This document shows, one piece after another, positions 24,067 through 33,000 of a stretch of DNA of 64,000 bases; positions within the stretch are counted from its first letter, which is position 1; each line of letters begins with the position of its first letter. Below the pieces are notes generated by a model that was not told the origin of the DNA, did not search any database, and saw only the letters and a program-made list of their open reading frames with translations. The position numbers and the translations under genes are program-made. The DNA comes from Actinoplanes sichuanensis. Its GTDB lineage: Bacteria > Actinomycetota > Actinomycetes > Mycobacteriales > Micromonosporaceae. The stretch lies in contig NZ_AP028461.1 of assembly GCF_033097365.1 (NCBI RefSeq), positions 3,906,001 through 3,970,000 on the forward strand, read 5' to 3'.

Positions 24067-24993
24067 ATGCACGCTGCCGTTCTCACCGCGTTCGACGCCC
24101 CGCCGGTCTATCGCGAGCACCCCGAGCCGGTCCCGGCCGGCGACGACGAGATGGTGGTGGACGTCCTCGCGGCCGGCCTGCACCACCTCACCCGCGCCAA
24201 GGCCAACGGGTCGCACTACAGCAGCACCGGCGCGTTTCCGCTGGTCCCGGGGGCCGACGGGGTGGTCCGCGACCGCGACGGGCGACTGCGGTACGTGGCA
24301 CTCGACGACACCAACCACGGGACGTTCGCCGAGCGCACCGTCATCGACGTACGCCGCAGTGTGGTCCTACCGGACGGTGTCGACCCGGTCCGGATCGCCG
24401 CCGCGATGAATCCGGCGATGTCGTCCTGGGTCGCGCTGCGCCGCCGGATCGCGTTCCCGCCCGGGCAGCGCGTGCTGGTCATCGGCGCGACCGGTAACGC
24501 CGGGCGGATGGCGGTGCAGGTGGCGAAGCTGTTCGGCGCCGCGCACGTGATCGCCGCGGGACGCGACGCGACCCGGCTGGCCGAGTTGCCGGAACTCGGC
24601 GCCGACCAGACGTGCACCCTCGACCGGCTCGAAACGGCGGCCGACGTCGACGTCGTCCTGGATTACGTGTGGGGTGAGCCGGCGGCGAACGCCATGGTCC
24701 CGATGCTCACCGCCCGGGCCGACCGTTCGGTGCCGTTGACCTGGGTTCAGATCGGGTCGATGGGCGGGTCGGTCGCGCCGGTGCCGTCGGTCGCGTTGCG
24801 TTCGGCCAAGCTGCAGATCGTCGGCAGCGGCATCGGCTCGGTGCCCGCGCGCGACTTCATCGCCGAGTTGCCGCAACTCGCCGCCGCGGTGACCGAGGGC
24901 GCGATCAGCGTACGGGCCGAGGCCGTGCCGCTCGCCGAGATCACCCGGGCATGGACCGCCGAGTCCGACGGCCGGATCGTTCTGGTGCCGTAG
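24067..24993 (+). CDS. Quinone oxidoreductase-like medium-chain dehydrogenase
   Basis: A 308-residue MDR-superfamily protein. The N-terminal GroES-like fold opens MHAAVLTAFDAPPVYREHPE, and the Rossmann motif VLVIGATGNAGRMAVQVAKLFGA lies near residue 140. The zinc-ligand cysteine cluster of alcohol dehydrogenases is absent, so it is an NADPH:quinone-reductase type enzyme. These reduce quinones or enones in the cytosol. ATG 24067 has TTGGAGG six bases upstream. Two MarR-type operators precede it, so it is probably induced by electrophilic or phenolic compounds. Confidence 0.87.
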   Translation: MHAAVLTAFDAPPVYREHPEPVPAGDDEMVVDVLAAGLHHLTRAKANGSHYSSTGAFPLVPGADGVVRDRDGRLRYVALDDTNHGTFAERTVIDVRRSVVLPDGVDPVRIAAAMNPAMSSWVALRRRIAFPPGQRVLVIGATGNAGRMAVQVAKLFGAAHVIAAGRDATRLAELPELGADQTCTLDRLETAADVDVVLDYVWGEPAANAMVPMLTARADRSVPLTWVQIGSMGGSVAPVPSVALRSAKLQIVGSGIGSVPARDFIAELPQLAAAVTEGAISVRAEAVPLAEITRAWTAESDGRIVLVP

Positions 24994-25022
24994 GCCGGTC
25001 GGCGGGCGGCTACCATCCGGCC

Positions 25023-25664
25023 GTGAAGAAGTACATCCTGTTCGATAATGACGGCGTGCTGGTGGACACCGAGTCCTGGTACTACCTGGCCAGCGAACGG
25101 GCGCTCGCCGACATCGGTTTCGCGGTGGACCGCGATCGGTATCTGCGGGACATGAGCCGGGGGCTCGGTGCCTTCGACCAGGCCGTCGCGGCCGGTGTCG
25201 ACGAGTCCGCCATCGGCCGGCAGCGCAAGGTCCGGGACGGCTATTACCAGGAGTATCTGCGGACCGAGGCGATCGAGATCGACGGGGTCGTCGAGGCGCT
25301 CGCCGCACTGTCGAAGCACGTCCGGATGGCGATCGTGACGACCTCGAAGCGGGCCGACTTCGAGATCATCCACGACGGGCGCCAGATCCGGCGGTTCATG
25401 GACTTCGTCCTGGTGCGTGACGACTACCGGCTCGCCAAGCCGCATCCGGAGCCCTATCTGACCGCCCTGCAGCGTTTCGGGGCGGCCAAGGACGAGACGC
25501 TCATCGTGGAGGACTCGTCCCGGGGCCTGAAATCGGCGGTGGCGGCGGGCATCGACTGCGCCGTCGTGCACAACGAGTTCACCAGGTCGCACGACTTCAC
25601 GCAGGCCACCCACCGCATCGGGTCCCTGGCCGAGCTGACCCGCATCGTCCTCACCGCGGGGTGA
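25023..25664 (+). CDS. HAD-superfamily hydrolase (beta-phosphoglucomutase-like)
   Basis: A 213-residue HAD phosphatase with all four motifs: I is FDNDGVLVDTE (nucleophile D8, acid D10), II is the Thr in IVTTSKR, III is the Lys in KPHPEP, and IV is VEDSSRGLKSA. An alpha-helical C1 cap lies between I and II. This subfamily includes phosphoglycolate phosphatase, beta-phosphoglucomutase and sugar-phosphate phosphatases; substrate cannot be read from the sequence. GTG 25023 lies 29 bp after the oxidoreductase stop, so co-transcription is possible. It converges with the M20 peptidase gene with a 14-bp overlap. Confidence 0.88.
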   Translation: MKKYILFDNDGVLVDTESWYYLASERALADIGFAVDRDRYLRDMSRGLGAFDQAVAAGVDESAIGRQRKVRDGYYQEYLRTEAIEIDGVVEALAALSKHVRMAIVTTSKRADFEIIHDGRQIRRFMDFVLVRDDYRLAKPHPEPYLTALQRFGAAKDETLIVEDSSRGLKSAVAAGIDCAVVHNEFTRSHDFTQATHRIGSLAELTRIVLTAG

Positions 25665-26913
25665 GCAGCGATCGGAGCGCGGCCAGGACCAGGGTGCGGG
25701 TCACCTGGACGGTCTCGGTGAGGGAGACCTTCTCGTGCGCGCTGTGCGCCAGGCGGACGTCGCCCGGCCCGTACTGCAGGGTCGGCACCCCGGCGGCCGA
25801 GTAGAGGCGCAGGTCGCTGCCGTACGGTGCGCCCCGATTCGGCAGTCCGGGTCGTCCGGTGACGTCGCGGTGCGCGTCGCGGATCAGGTCCTCCAGGGGG
25901 TGTCCGGCGGGCAGGCGGCCGCTGGCGAACTGGCCGCCGGTCCAGGTCACGACCGGTGGGTGGTCGCGCAGCCACGGGTCGGCGGCGGCGGTCTCGGCGA
26001 TGCAGCGTTCCAGGTCGGCGCGGGCCGCGGCCGGGTCCTCGCCGAGCCGGACGCCGAGCCGGCCTTCGGCGACCAGCAGGTCGGGCACGGTGCTGGCCCA
26101 GTCACCGGCGCGGACGATGCCGACGGCCAGCGGATACGGGATCGGGTAGTCGGCCATCAGCGGGTCGATGCCGGTGTTGCGGGCGGCTTCCAGGCGGGTC
26201 AGGGCGGCGTGCAGCGGCAGATAGCAGTCGATGGCGCTGACTCCGGCGTATCTGGTGCTGGCGTGGGTGGCCGCTCCGGGCACCTCGATGCGGAAGGTCA
26301 GCGCGCCGGCGTTGGCGGTGATGACGGTGCCACCGGTCGGTTCGGTGATGATGCACGCGTCGCCGGTGTGCCCGCGCCGTAGCGTTGCGAAGGCGCCGAG
26401 ACCGCCGTCCTCCTCACCGACCACGCAGTGCACGGCGATCCGCCCGGGCAGCTTGATGCCGGCGGCCCGGATGGCGGTCAGCGCGGCGAGGTTGGCGACG
26501 ACTCCGGCTTTCATGTCGCAGGCGCCGCGAGCGTGGATCTCGTCGCCCTCGGTGCGCGGAATGAACTGCGCGGAATCCGCGGGCGGTACCACGTCGACGT
26601 GTCCCTGGAGGATGACGGTCGGCCCGTCACCGTCGCCCGCGGTGGTCGCGACCAGGCCCCACGCCTCCTCGCGCGGCGCCTCGGTGCCGGGAAACGCCGG
26701 ATCGGCGCGCAACGCGGCCAGGTCCATCGACCACAGATCGACGTCGAGACCGAGCCGATCGAGGCGGGCGGCGAGCAGATGTTGCAGTTCGCTCTCGGCC
26801 GGGCTGCCGGTCACGCTGGGGACCGCGAGGATCTCCAGCAGATCCCGGCCGACGGCCGGTTCGTCGATGGCCTGCAGGGCGGCCACTTCAGCGTCACTGA
26901 GGGTTGCGGTCAC
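25651..26913 (-). CDS. M20 family metallopeptidase (ArgE/DapE-type deacylase)
   Basis: A 420-residue di-zinc amidohydrolase. Metal and catalytic motifs are VILQGHVDVVPP (His and Asp), ARGACDMKAG (bridging Asp) and VVGEEDGGLG (general-base Glu and metal Glu); a C-terminal His lies in RLAHSAHEKVSL. A lid/dimer domain lies between. Members deacylate N-acetylornithine, N-succinyl-diaminopimelate or dipeptides. The substrate is not specified by sequence. ATG 26913 gives MTATLSDAEVAAL. A strong hairpin just upstream (26930-26980) terminates the preceding minus-strand locus's neighbour and isolates this gene. Confidence 0.88.
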   Translation of the reverse strand: MTATLSDAEVAALQAIDEPAVGRDLLEILAVPSVTGSPAESELQHLLAARLDRLGLDVDLWSMDLAALRADPAFPGTEAPREEAWGLVATTAGDGDGPTVILQGHVDVVPPADSAQFIPRTEGDEIHARGACDMKAGVVANLAALTAIRAAGIKLPGRIAVHCVVGEEDGGLGAFATLRRGHTGDACIITEPTGGTVITANAGALTFRIEVPGAATHASTRYAGVSAIDCYLPLHAALTRLEAARNTGIDPLMADYPIPYPLAVGIVRAGDWASTVPDLLVAEGRLGVRLGEDPAAARADLERCIAETAAADPWLRDHPPVVTWTGGQFASGRLPAGHPLEDLIRDAHRDVTGRPGLPNRGAPYGSDLRLYSAAGVPTLQYGPGDVRLAHSAHEKVSLTETVQVTRTLVLAALRSLLTPR

Positions 26914-26929
26914 GGCCGAGATCCTAAAG

Positions 26930-26980
26930 GGGTACGGGCCCGCGGCGCTCTGATCGAGCGGTTACCGCGGGCCCGTACCC
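26930..26980 (-). terminator. Strong hairpin, 16-bp perfect stem
   Basis: GGGTACGGGCCCGCGG (26930-26945) pairs perfectly with CCGCGGGCCCGTACCC (26965-26980) around a 19-base loop. It lies 14 bp after the stop of the FG-GAP protein gene (minus strand) and before the M20 gene. There is no long U-tract, as is usual for high-GC actinomycete terminators. Confidence 0.8.
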
Positions 26981-26993
26981 GTCCGTAGGAGAC

Positions 26994-29648
26994 CTAGGTG
27001 AGGGTGATCATCCGGTTCCAGTCCCAGCCGCCCTGGGTGGAGTCCCACACCTGGCGGGCGGCGGCGTTGCCGCCGATGCCGTCGAAGACGAACAGCCTGG
27101 TCAGTGAATTGTCGTAGTTGTAGAAGGCGCCGATCTCGGTACGCCCGTCGCCGTTGAAGTCGCCGGTGACGGCTTTGATGCGGTTCCAGTCCCAGGCGCC
27201 GGCACCGGAGTCCCAGGACTGTCGGGCACTGGCGGTGGGTCCGGAGGCGTCGAAGACGAACAGCCGGGTCCGTGCGCCGTCGTAGTTGTAGAACGCGCCG
27301 ATGTCGGCCCGGCCGTCACCGTTGAAGTCGCCGCCGGTGAGTTTGATCCGGTTCCAGTCCCAGTTGCCGGCCCCGGAGTCCCAGGCGAGCCGGGTGAGCG
27401 CGCCGGTGCTGACCGAGTCGTAGATCCACAGTTTGGTCTGGGCGCCGGGGTAGTTGTAGAACCCGCCGATCTCGGCGCGGCCGTCGCCGTTGAAGTCCCC
27501 GGCCACGTACTTGGCGCGGGTGCCGTCCCAGGCGCCGGCACCGGAGTCCCAGGTCTGGCGGACGACGACACCGGAGGCGATGTCGTCGAAGACGAACAGC
27601 CGGGTCTGGGCGCCGTCGTAGTTGTAGAACGCGCCGATCTCGGCGCGGCCGTCGCCGTTGAAGTCGCCGCCGACCGCGCGGATGCGGTTCCAGTCCCAGG
27701 AGCCGACACCGGAGTCCCACACCAGACGGCCGGTGACGTTTCCGGTGCCGGTTATGCCGTCGAAGACGAACAGCGCCGTCCGGGAGTTGCCGTAGTTGTA
27801 GAACAGGCCCAGGTCCAGGGTGCCGTCACCGGTGAAGTCGCCGCTGACCGGCTTGGTGCGGGCGGCCTCCCAATTGCCGGTGCCGGAGTCCCACGCGACC
27901 CGCCCGGTGACGGTGGGCTGCTGCCCGCCGACGCCTTGCAGCTGCCACAGCCGGGTCAGGCCGTTGCCGTAGTCGTAGAGGACCGGCACGGTGCCGGTGG
28001 TGAAGCCGGCGTTGTCGGTGCGCAGTCGGATGTTGCGGAACCACACCGGTGAGCCGGCCGGGTCGGCCTGCAGCGCGATCGAACCGGCGGCGAGCAGTAG
28101 TGCCGGGTCGGTGACCTGGTAGTCGTTGACCACGGTGCCGTTGAGGCGGACGGTCACCCGGCGACCGGCGACGGTGATCTCGAAGGCGTTCCACGACCCG
28201 ACCGGGCGCTGCGCGTCCGAGGTCGGCGCGTTGCGGCCGGTGATGGCACCGGTCGCGGTGTCGCCGGTGCCGCCCGGCTTGATCTGCACCTCGATGCCGC
28301 GGGCGGTGTCGCCGCCGGCGGTGGCGCCGACGATCACCCCGGCGTCCGAGGTGGCCGAGGTCGCCTTCCAGTCGGCGCGCAGGGTGTACGCGAGGGGCGC
28401 GCGGCCGCCGGTGTAGCGCACCAGGCTCGCCCCGCCGTCGGCGCGGAACGTGCAGTTCGACTCGGCCACGGCCGGTGACCACCTGTCGCGGGGTGCGCTG
28501 CGCCCGTCGTAGAGGGCGGTGAACCCGCTCTCCACGGTGGTCTGGCACGCGTCGACGGTGTTCTCCCGGATCCAGCCGGCGAGGTCGTCGGTGCGCACGG
28601 CCACCGCGGCGTCGCGGGTCTCGGTGACTCCGGCGCAGCCGGTCTGCCACGACTTGGCCTGGATGGCGACCAGTTCCACGGTGTCGCCGGTGGTACGCAG
28701 GACCGGTCCGCCGGCGTCGCCCTTGCAGGTACCGGCGCCGCCCGCGCGGGCCAGGGTCAGGGTGCTCGGGTCGACCTCGGCGACCGTGAAACCGCTGGTC
28801 CGGACCGCGGTGGCCGGCCAGCCGTCGGCGCCCCGGCCGTACCCGCTGCTCTGGATCGTCCCGGCGACGGCCGGCGCGGTGGCGCCGAGGGTGACCGGGG
28901 TGATGTCGGTGACCGGCTGGTCGAGGCGGGCCAGGGTCAGGTCGCGGTCGGCGCGCGGCAGCAGTTCGGTGATGGCGCGTTCGGTGCCGCCGGAGCGCAG
29001 CAGGTCGGCCCGTCCGATGATCGCCGTGGCCGGCTGCGGCAGGGTGTCGCCGAGGCAGGCTTTGCTGGTGGCCAGCCATTCGGCGGCGACGAGCACGGCG
29101 GTGCAGCCGCGGCCGCCGGCGTCGATCTTCGCGACGTACGGCTGGGCGGCGGCCGGTCCGGCGGGCAGCGGGTCGGTGCCGGCGACACGCAGCTCGACCA
29201 GGGTGTGGGTGGCGTTGCCGCCGCCGATCGGTTCGTAGCCGTCCGGCGGGACGGTGACCGTCTCGGTCTCGCCCCGGTAGGTGGCCTTGGCGATGACGGT
29301 CCGGTCCGCGCCCTGGACGAGGAACACGTTCGGGACGTCCATGGTGACGAACCCGCGCGGGCCGAGGACCTCGAAGCAGTGGGTCCGCAGGCTCGATCCG
29401 GCCAGGCTCTCGACCCGGAAGACGTCGTCCCGGCCGGTGCAGTCGGCGACGTGGCGGATCCGCCCGTCCCCGGTGAGGATCTTGAGACCGTGGTCGGCCA
29501 GGATCCGGTCGGCGCCGGGGTAGGCGTAGTCCTCGACCACCGGCTGTGGTTCGTCCGCGGCGTGTGCGGGCGCCCCGGACACGGGTGTCACCGCCGCCAC
29601 CACGACCACCGATAAAACGGGCACGATACGGCCCCACATCGATCTCAT
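26994..29648 (-). CDS. Secreted trypsin-fold pseudoprotease with DUF1080-like domain and FG-GAP repeats
   Basis: An 884-residue exported protein. It has a signal peptide ending PAHA, then a unique N-terminal region. A chymotrypsin-like domain (about 165-370) follows in which the His of TAAHC is replaced (ATSKAC, Ala197) and the Ser of GDSGGP is Ala312 (CKGDAGGPVL). Only the Asp (RDLTLARLD, about 236) remains, so it should not be proteolytic. A LamG/DUF1080-like beta-sandwich follows (FTALYDG... to ...VWFRNIRLR), then five ~50-residue FG-GAP/VCBS repeats with Ca-binding loops (GDFNGDGRAEIGAFYNYD). ATG 29648 is chosen; an upstream TTG is less likely. It is divergent from the polymorphic toxin gene. 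It may bind glycan or protein at the cell surface. Confidence 0.82.
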   Translation of the reverse strand: MRSMWGRIVPVLSVVVVAAVTPVSGAPAHAADEPQPVVEDYAYPGADRILADHGLKILTGDGRIRHVADCTGRDDVFRVESLAGSSLRTHCFEVLGPRGFVTMDVPNVFLVQGADRTVIAKATYRGETETVTVPPDGYEPIGGGNATHTLVELRVAGTDPLPAGPAAAQPYVAKIDAGGRGCTAVLVAAEWLATSKACLGDTLPQPATAIIGRADLLRSGGTERAITELLPRADRDLTLARLDQPVTDITPVTLGATAPAVAGTIQSSGYGRGADGWPATAVRTSGFTVAEVDPSTLTLARAGGAGTCKGDAGGPVLRTTGDTVELVAIQAKSWQTGCAGVTETRDAAVAVRTDDLAGWIRENTVDACQTTVESGFTALYDGRSAPRDRWSPAVAESNCTFRADGGASLVRYTGGRAPLAYTLRADWKATSATSDAGVIVGATAGGDTARGIEVQIKPGGTGDTATGAITGRNAPTSDAQRPVGSWNAFEITVAGRRVTVRLNGTVVNDYQVTDPALLLAAGSIALQADPAGSPVWFRNIRLRTDNAGFTTGTVPVLYDYGNGLTRLWQLQGVGGQQPTVTGRVAWDSGTGNWEAARTKPVSGDFTGDGTLDLGLFYNYGNSRTALFVFDGITGTGNVTGRLVWDSGVGSWDWNRIRAVGGDFNGDGRAEIGAFYNYDGAQTRLFVFDDIASGVVVRQTWDSGAGAWDGTRAKYVAGDFNGDGRAEIGGFYNYPGAQTKLWIYDSVSTGALTRLAWDSGAGNWDWNRIKLTGGDFNGDGRADIGAFYNYDGARTRLFVFDASGPTASARQSWDSGAGAWDWNRIKAVTGDFNGDGRTEIGAFYNYDNSLTRLFVFDGIGGNAAARQVWDSTQGGWDWNRMITLT

Positions 29649-30041
29649 CAGCCCGGAACCCCCGCTCGAAGGCAAGCACCATCAATTGATTGGCATCATA
29701 CGCACGGGCGCCGAATTGTCGATGCCGGAAATTTGCTCGTGCACCACGAGACGCGACTCTTGGGTTACACTCCGGATCGACGACCACTGATGTCCTGGCG
29801 GGGGCTTGATCACATGGATTCGTTGTGGAGACCTGCTGTGCTGGTAGCGACCGCACAGCCACCTGCGGGCCGAGCCGTGCACCGCGCCACCCGCGTGCGG
29901 GTCGAACCGGCACCGGACACCCCTCACCGCGAATGATCTGATTCCCGAAAACTGATTCACCCTGCTCGGCGCGCGCCATTCGCGACCGGGCCATGAGTCG
30001 TACCGGAAAACGGTCCGTTGCCATTCTGAATGGGGGAGAGA
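29649..30041. other. Divergent intergenic region, 393 bp, lower GC
   Basis: Separates the pseudoprotease gene from the polymorphic toxin gene. It is noticeably more AT-rich than the flanks and includes the 10-bp palindrome ATCAATTGAT (29681-29690) next to the pseudoprotease start. Both promoters must lie here. I could not fix -10/-35 pairs with confidence and see no gene. Confidence 0.5.
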
Positions 30042-33000
30042 ATGCGTTGGCGAACAGGCCGGGGAATACCCGGAGCACTGGCCGTACTCCTGATGATCGG
30101 TGGTTTGTCGGTGCCGGCCGCGGCGGCCGCGGCCGACCCGGTGGCGGACCGGTCGCAGATCCTGCAGCAGTTGCTCACCGGCGGTCCGTCGGTCGCCCGG
30201 GCCGCCGAGGTGGCGCTGCTCGGCTCCGACGCGGAGGTGGCGGCCTATCTGGCCGAGGGGCGTGCCCGGGCCGAGGAGCAGGACGACCGGGAGCGGGCAC
30301 AGGCGTTGGCGTCGACCGGCCCGGCCGTGCGGACCGCCGCCGATCGGGCGCTGGCCGGTTCGGCGGCCGACGTGCGGGCGTTCGTGACCGGCGGGTGGGA
30401 GACCGCGTGGGCCTCCGACGAACGGCTGCGGGTGGCGCAGACGCTGGCCGTCGCCGGGCCCACCACCCGCACCGCCGCCCAGCAGGCACTCTCCGGCACC
30501 GCACAGCAGCAGGCCGAGTTCCTGGCCGTCGGCCGGCACGAGTCCCGGCGCGTCGACGACCGGCTGCTGACGGCGCGGATGCTCGCCGGCGGTTCGCTGA
30601 GCAGCGGACCCAACCTGAACACGGCCGCGCAGCAGGCGCTCGCCGGCACACCCGAGGAGCTGCGCGAGTTCATCGCCACCGGCCAGTTCCTGGCCCGGGC
30701 CCGCGACCAGGAGCTGACGTCGGTGTCCCGGCTGTCCGACCTGGCCAAGGAGGCCGGCGCCACGGCGGCGCTGGAGACCCAGGCCGCCAGGGACGCCGCC
30801 GACCGGGCACTACGCGCCGCCGAGCTGGCCAAACAGGCGGCCGCCCGCGCGGCCGCGGAGACCGCCGCAGCCCGCGATAACGCGCTCGCCGCGAGCGCCG
30901 CGGCCGGGCGGGCAGCCGACGCCGCGGCCAAGGCGGCAGCGGCGGCCAAGGAGGCGATCGGCGCCGCGGCCGCGGCCCGCCGGTCCGCCGCGGTGGCCGC
31001 CGACGCGGCCCGCCGTGCGGCCGCCGCCGCGGCCCTGACCGGGCAGGCCGCCGAGCGGGCCCGGGTCGCCGCCGGTGCGGCGGCCGGCAACGCGCAGGCC
31101 GCCGGAAAGGCGCGCGAGGAGGCCCAGAAGGCCCGCGACGCCGCAGTCGGCGCGCGCCGTTCGGCCGAGGCCGCCGGGCACGCCGCCACCGCCGCCGAGC
31201 AGGCCGGACTGTCCGCGCAGGCGGCGGGCCGGGCGATCGGCAACGCGCTGGACGCGGCGGTCGCCGCCGAGGAGGCCGCCGAGCAGGCCGGTGTGTCGTC
31301 GGCCGAGGCGCAGCGGGCCCGCAACGCGGCGGCCGCCGCCCGCCGGCAGGCCGCGCAGGCCAACCGGGCGGCGAACGCGGCCCAGCGGTTCGCCCGCGAC
31401 TCGGCCGCCGCGGCACGCCAGTCGCAGACGTTCGCCAACCGGGCCGCCGACCATGCCGAGGCCGCGGCCCGGGCCGCCGACGAGGCCGCCGCCCACGCCG
31501 GTGAGGCCGCCGACGCGGCCGCCGAGGCCACCGAACACGCCGCCCGCGCCGCCGACGCCGCGCAGGTCGCGACGGACGCGGCGACCCAGGCCGCGACCGT
31601 CGAACAGCTGGCCCGTGCGGCCGACGAGGAACGACGGACCCTGGCCAAGGAGCAGAACCTGGCGGTCGCCCAGGACGCCAAGGCCGCGGAGGCCGCCCAG
31701 CCCTGGGATGTCGCCTGGAACCGGAACCTGGCCTGGGACACCGTCGAGGACGACCGGGTCGACCCGGAGACCCGCCGGCTGCTGACCGAGGCCACCACGG
31801 CCGGCGCCCCCGCCGAGGTGGTGATCGACCGGGGACGCCGGGCGGCGCTGCGGCTGATCCGGATCGGTGGATCGTGGACCCGGGAGCAGGCCAAGAGCGC
31901 GCTGATCGCCGACGAGGCGGGTGTCCGGCTGTGGCTGGCCGAGGGCCGCGCGTTCGCCGCCGCTCAGGACGACAGGGAACGCCTGGTCCGGGTGGCCGAC
32001 ACGGTGACCGGGGAGGAGAAGACGGCCGCCGAGACCGCGCTGGCCGGCACCGACGCCGAGGTACAGCGGTTCCTGCGCACCCGGGAGTACCCCGGTAAGG
32101 AGGCCGCCGACCGGCTCGCGATCACCCAGATGCTGTCCGGTGCCGGGCCGGCGACCACCGCGGCCGCCCGCAAGGCGCTCGGCGGCACCGCCGCCGACCG
32201 GCACGAGTTCCTGCGTCGCGGGCAGCACACGGCCCGCGAAGCCGACCAGCGGATCGAGATCGCGCAGAGCCTGGCCGGCGCCGGGCCGGAGCTGAAGGAC
32301 GCGGCCGAGGTGGCGCTGGCCGGACCGGCCTCCTACGTCAGCTACTTCCTGCAGGCCGGCCGGCACGAGGCGGCCCGCCGCGACGTGGAGCAGACCAGTC
32401 ACGTGGCGGCCGTGCAGTCGCTGGTCGCCGAGGCGCACCAGGTGGCGGCCACCGCCCGCGCCGACGCCGCCGAAGCGGGCCGGGTGGCGGCGGTGGCCCG
32501 GCAGGCCGCGGCCGAGGCGGCCGTCTACGCCGAGCAGGCCGCCCAGTCGGCGGCGCAGGCCGCCGGGTTCGCCGACCAGGCCGCCCAATCCGCGGCGGCG
32601 GCGAAACGGTCCGCCGAGCAGGCCGCCCGGTCGGCGGCCGATGCCAAGGCGGCTGCCGCGGCCGCCGACCGCAGCGCCGACGCGGCCGCCGGGTCGGCGG
32701 CATCCGCCGCGGCGTCGGCCCAGACCGCGGCGTCCAGTGCCGCGGCCGCCGCCTGGGACGCGACGAACGCGGTGGCGTCGGCGGTCCAGGCCGGACTCGA
32801 CGCGGGCAAGGCGGCCCAGGCCGGGCTGGAGGCGGCCAAGGCCGAGGCGGCGCTGCGCATGAAGGAGCTGATGGAGAGCCGCGGCAGCGACGAGTACCAG
32901 CGTCTGCGCTGTCTGGGGCCGAACATCAGCTCGTACTGCCGGATGGTCCGGGCACAGGCCCTGGACGCCATCAAGAACCCACTCAGGTGCGGCTTCAACC

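Noticed and set aside
27826..30078. Long Arg-rich minus-strand frame overlapping the pseudoprotease gene
   Set aside because: Out-of-frame shadow of the 884-aa gene; its composition is atypical and it has no domains.
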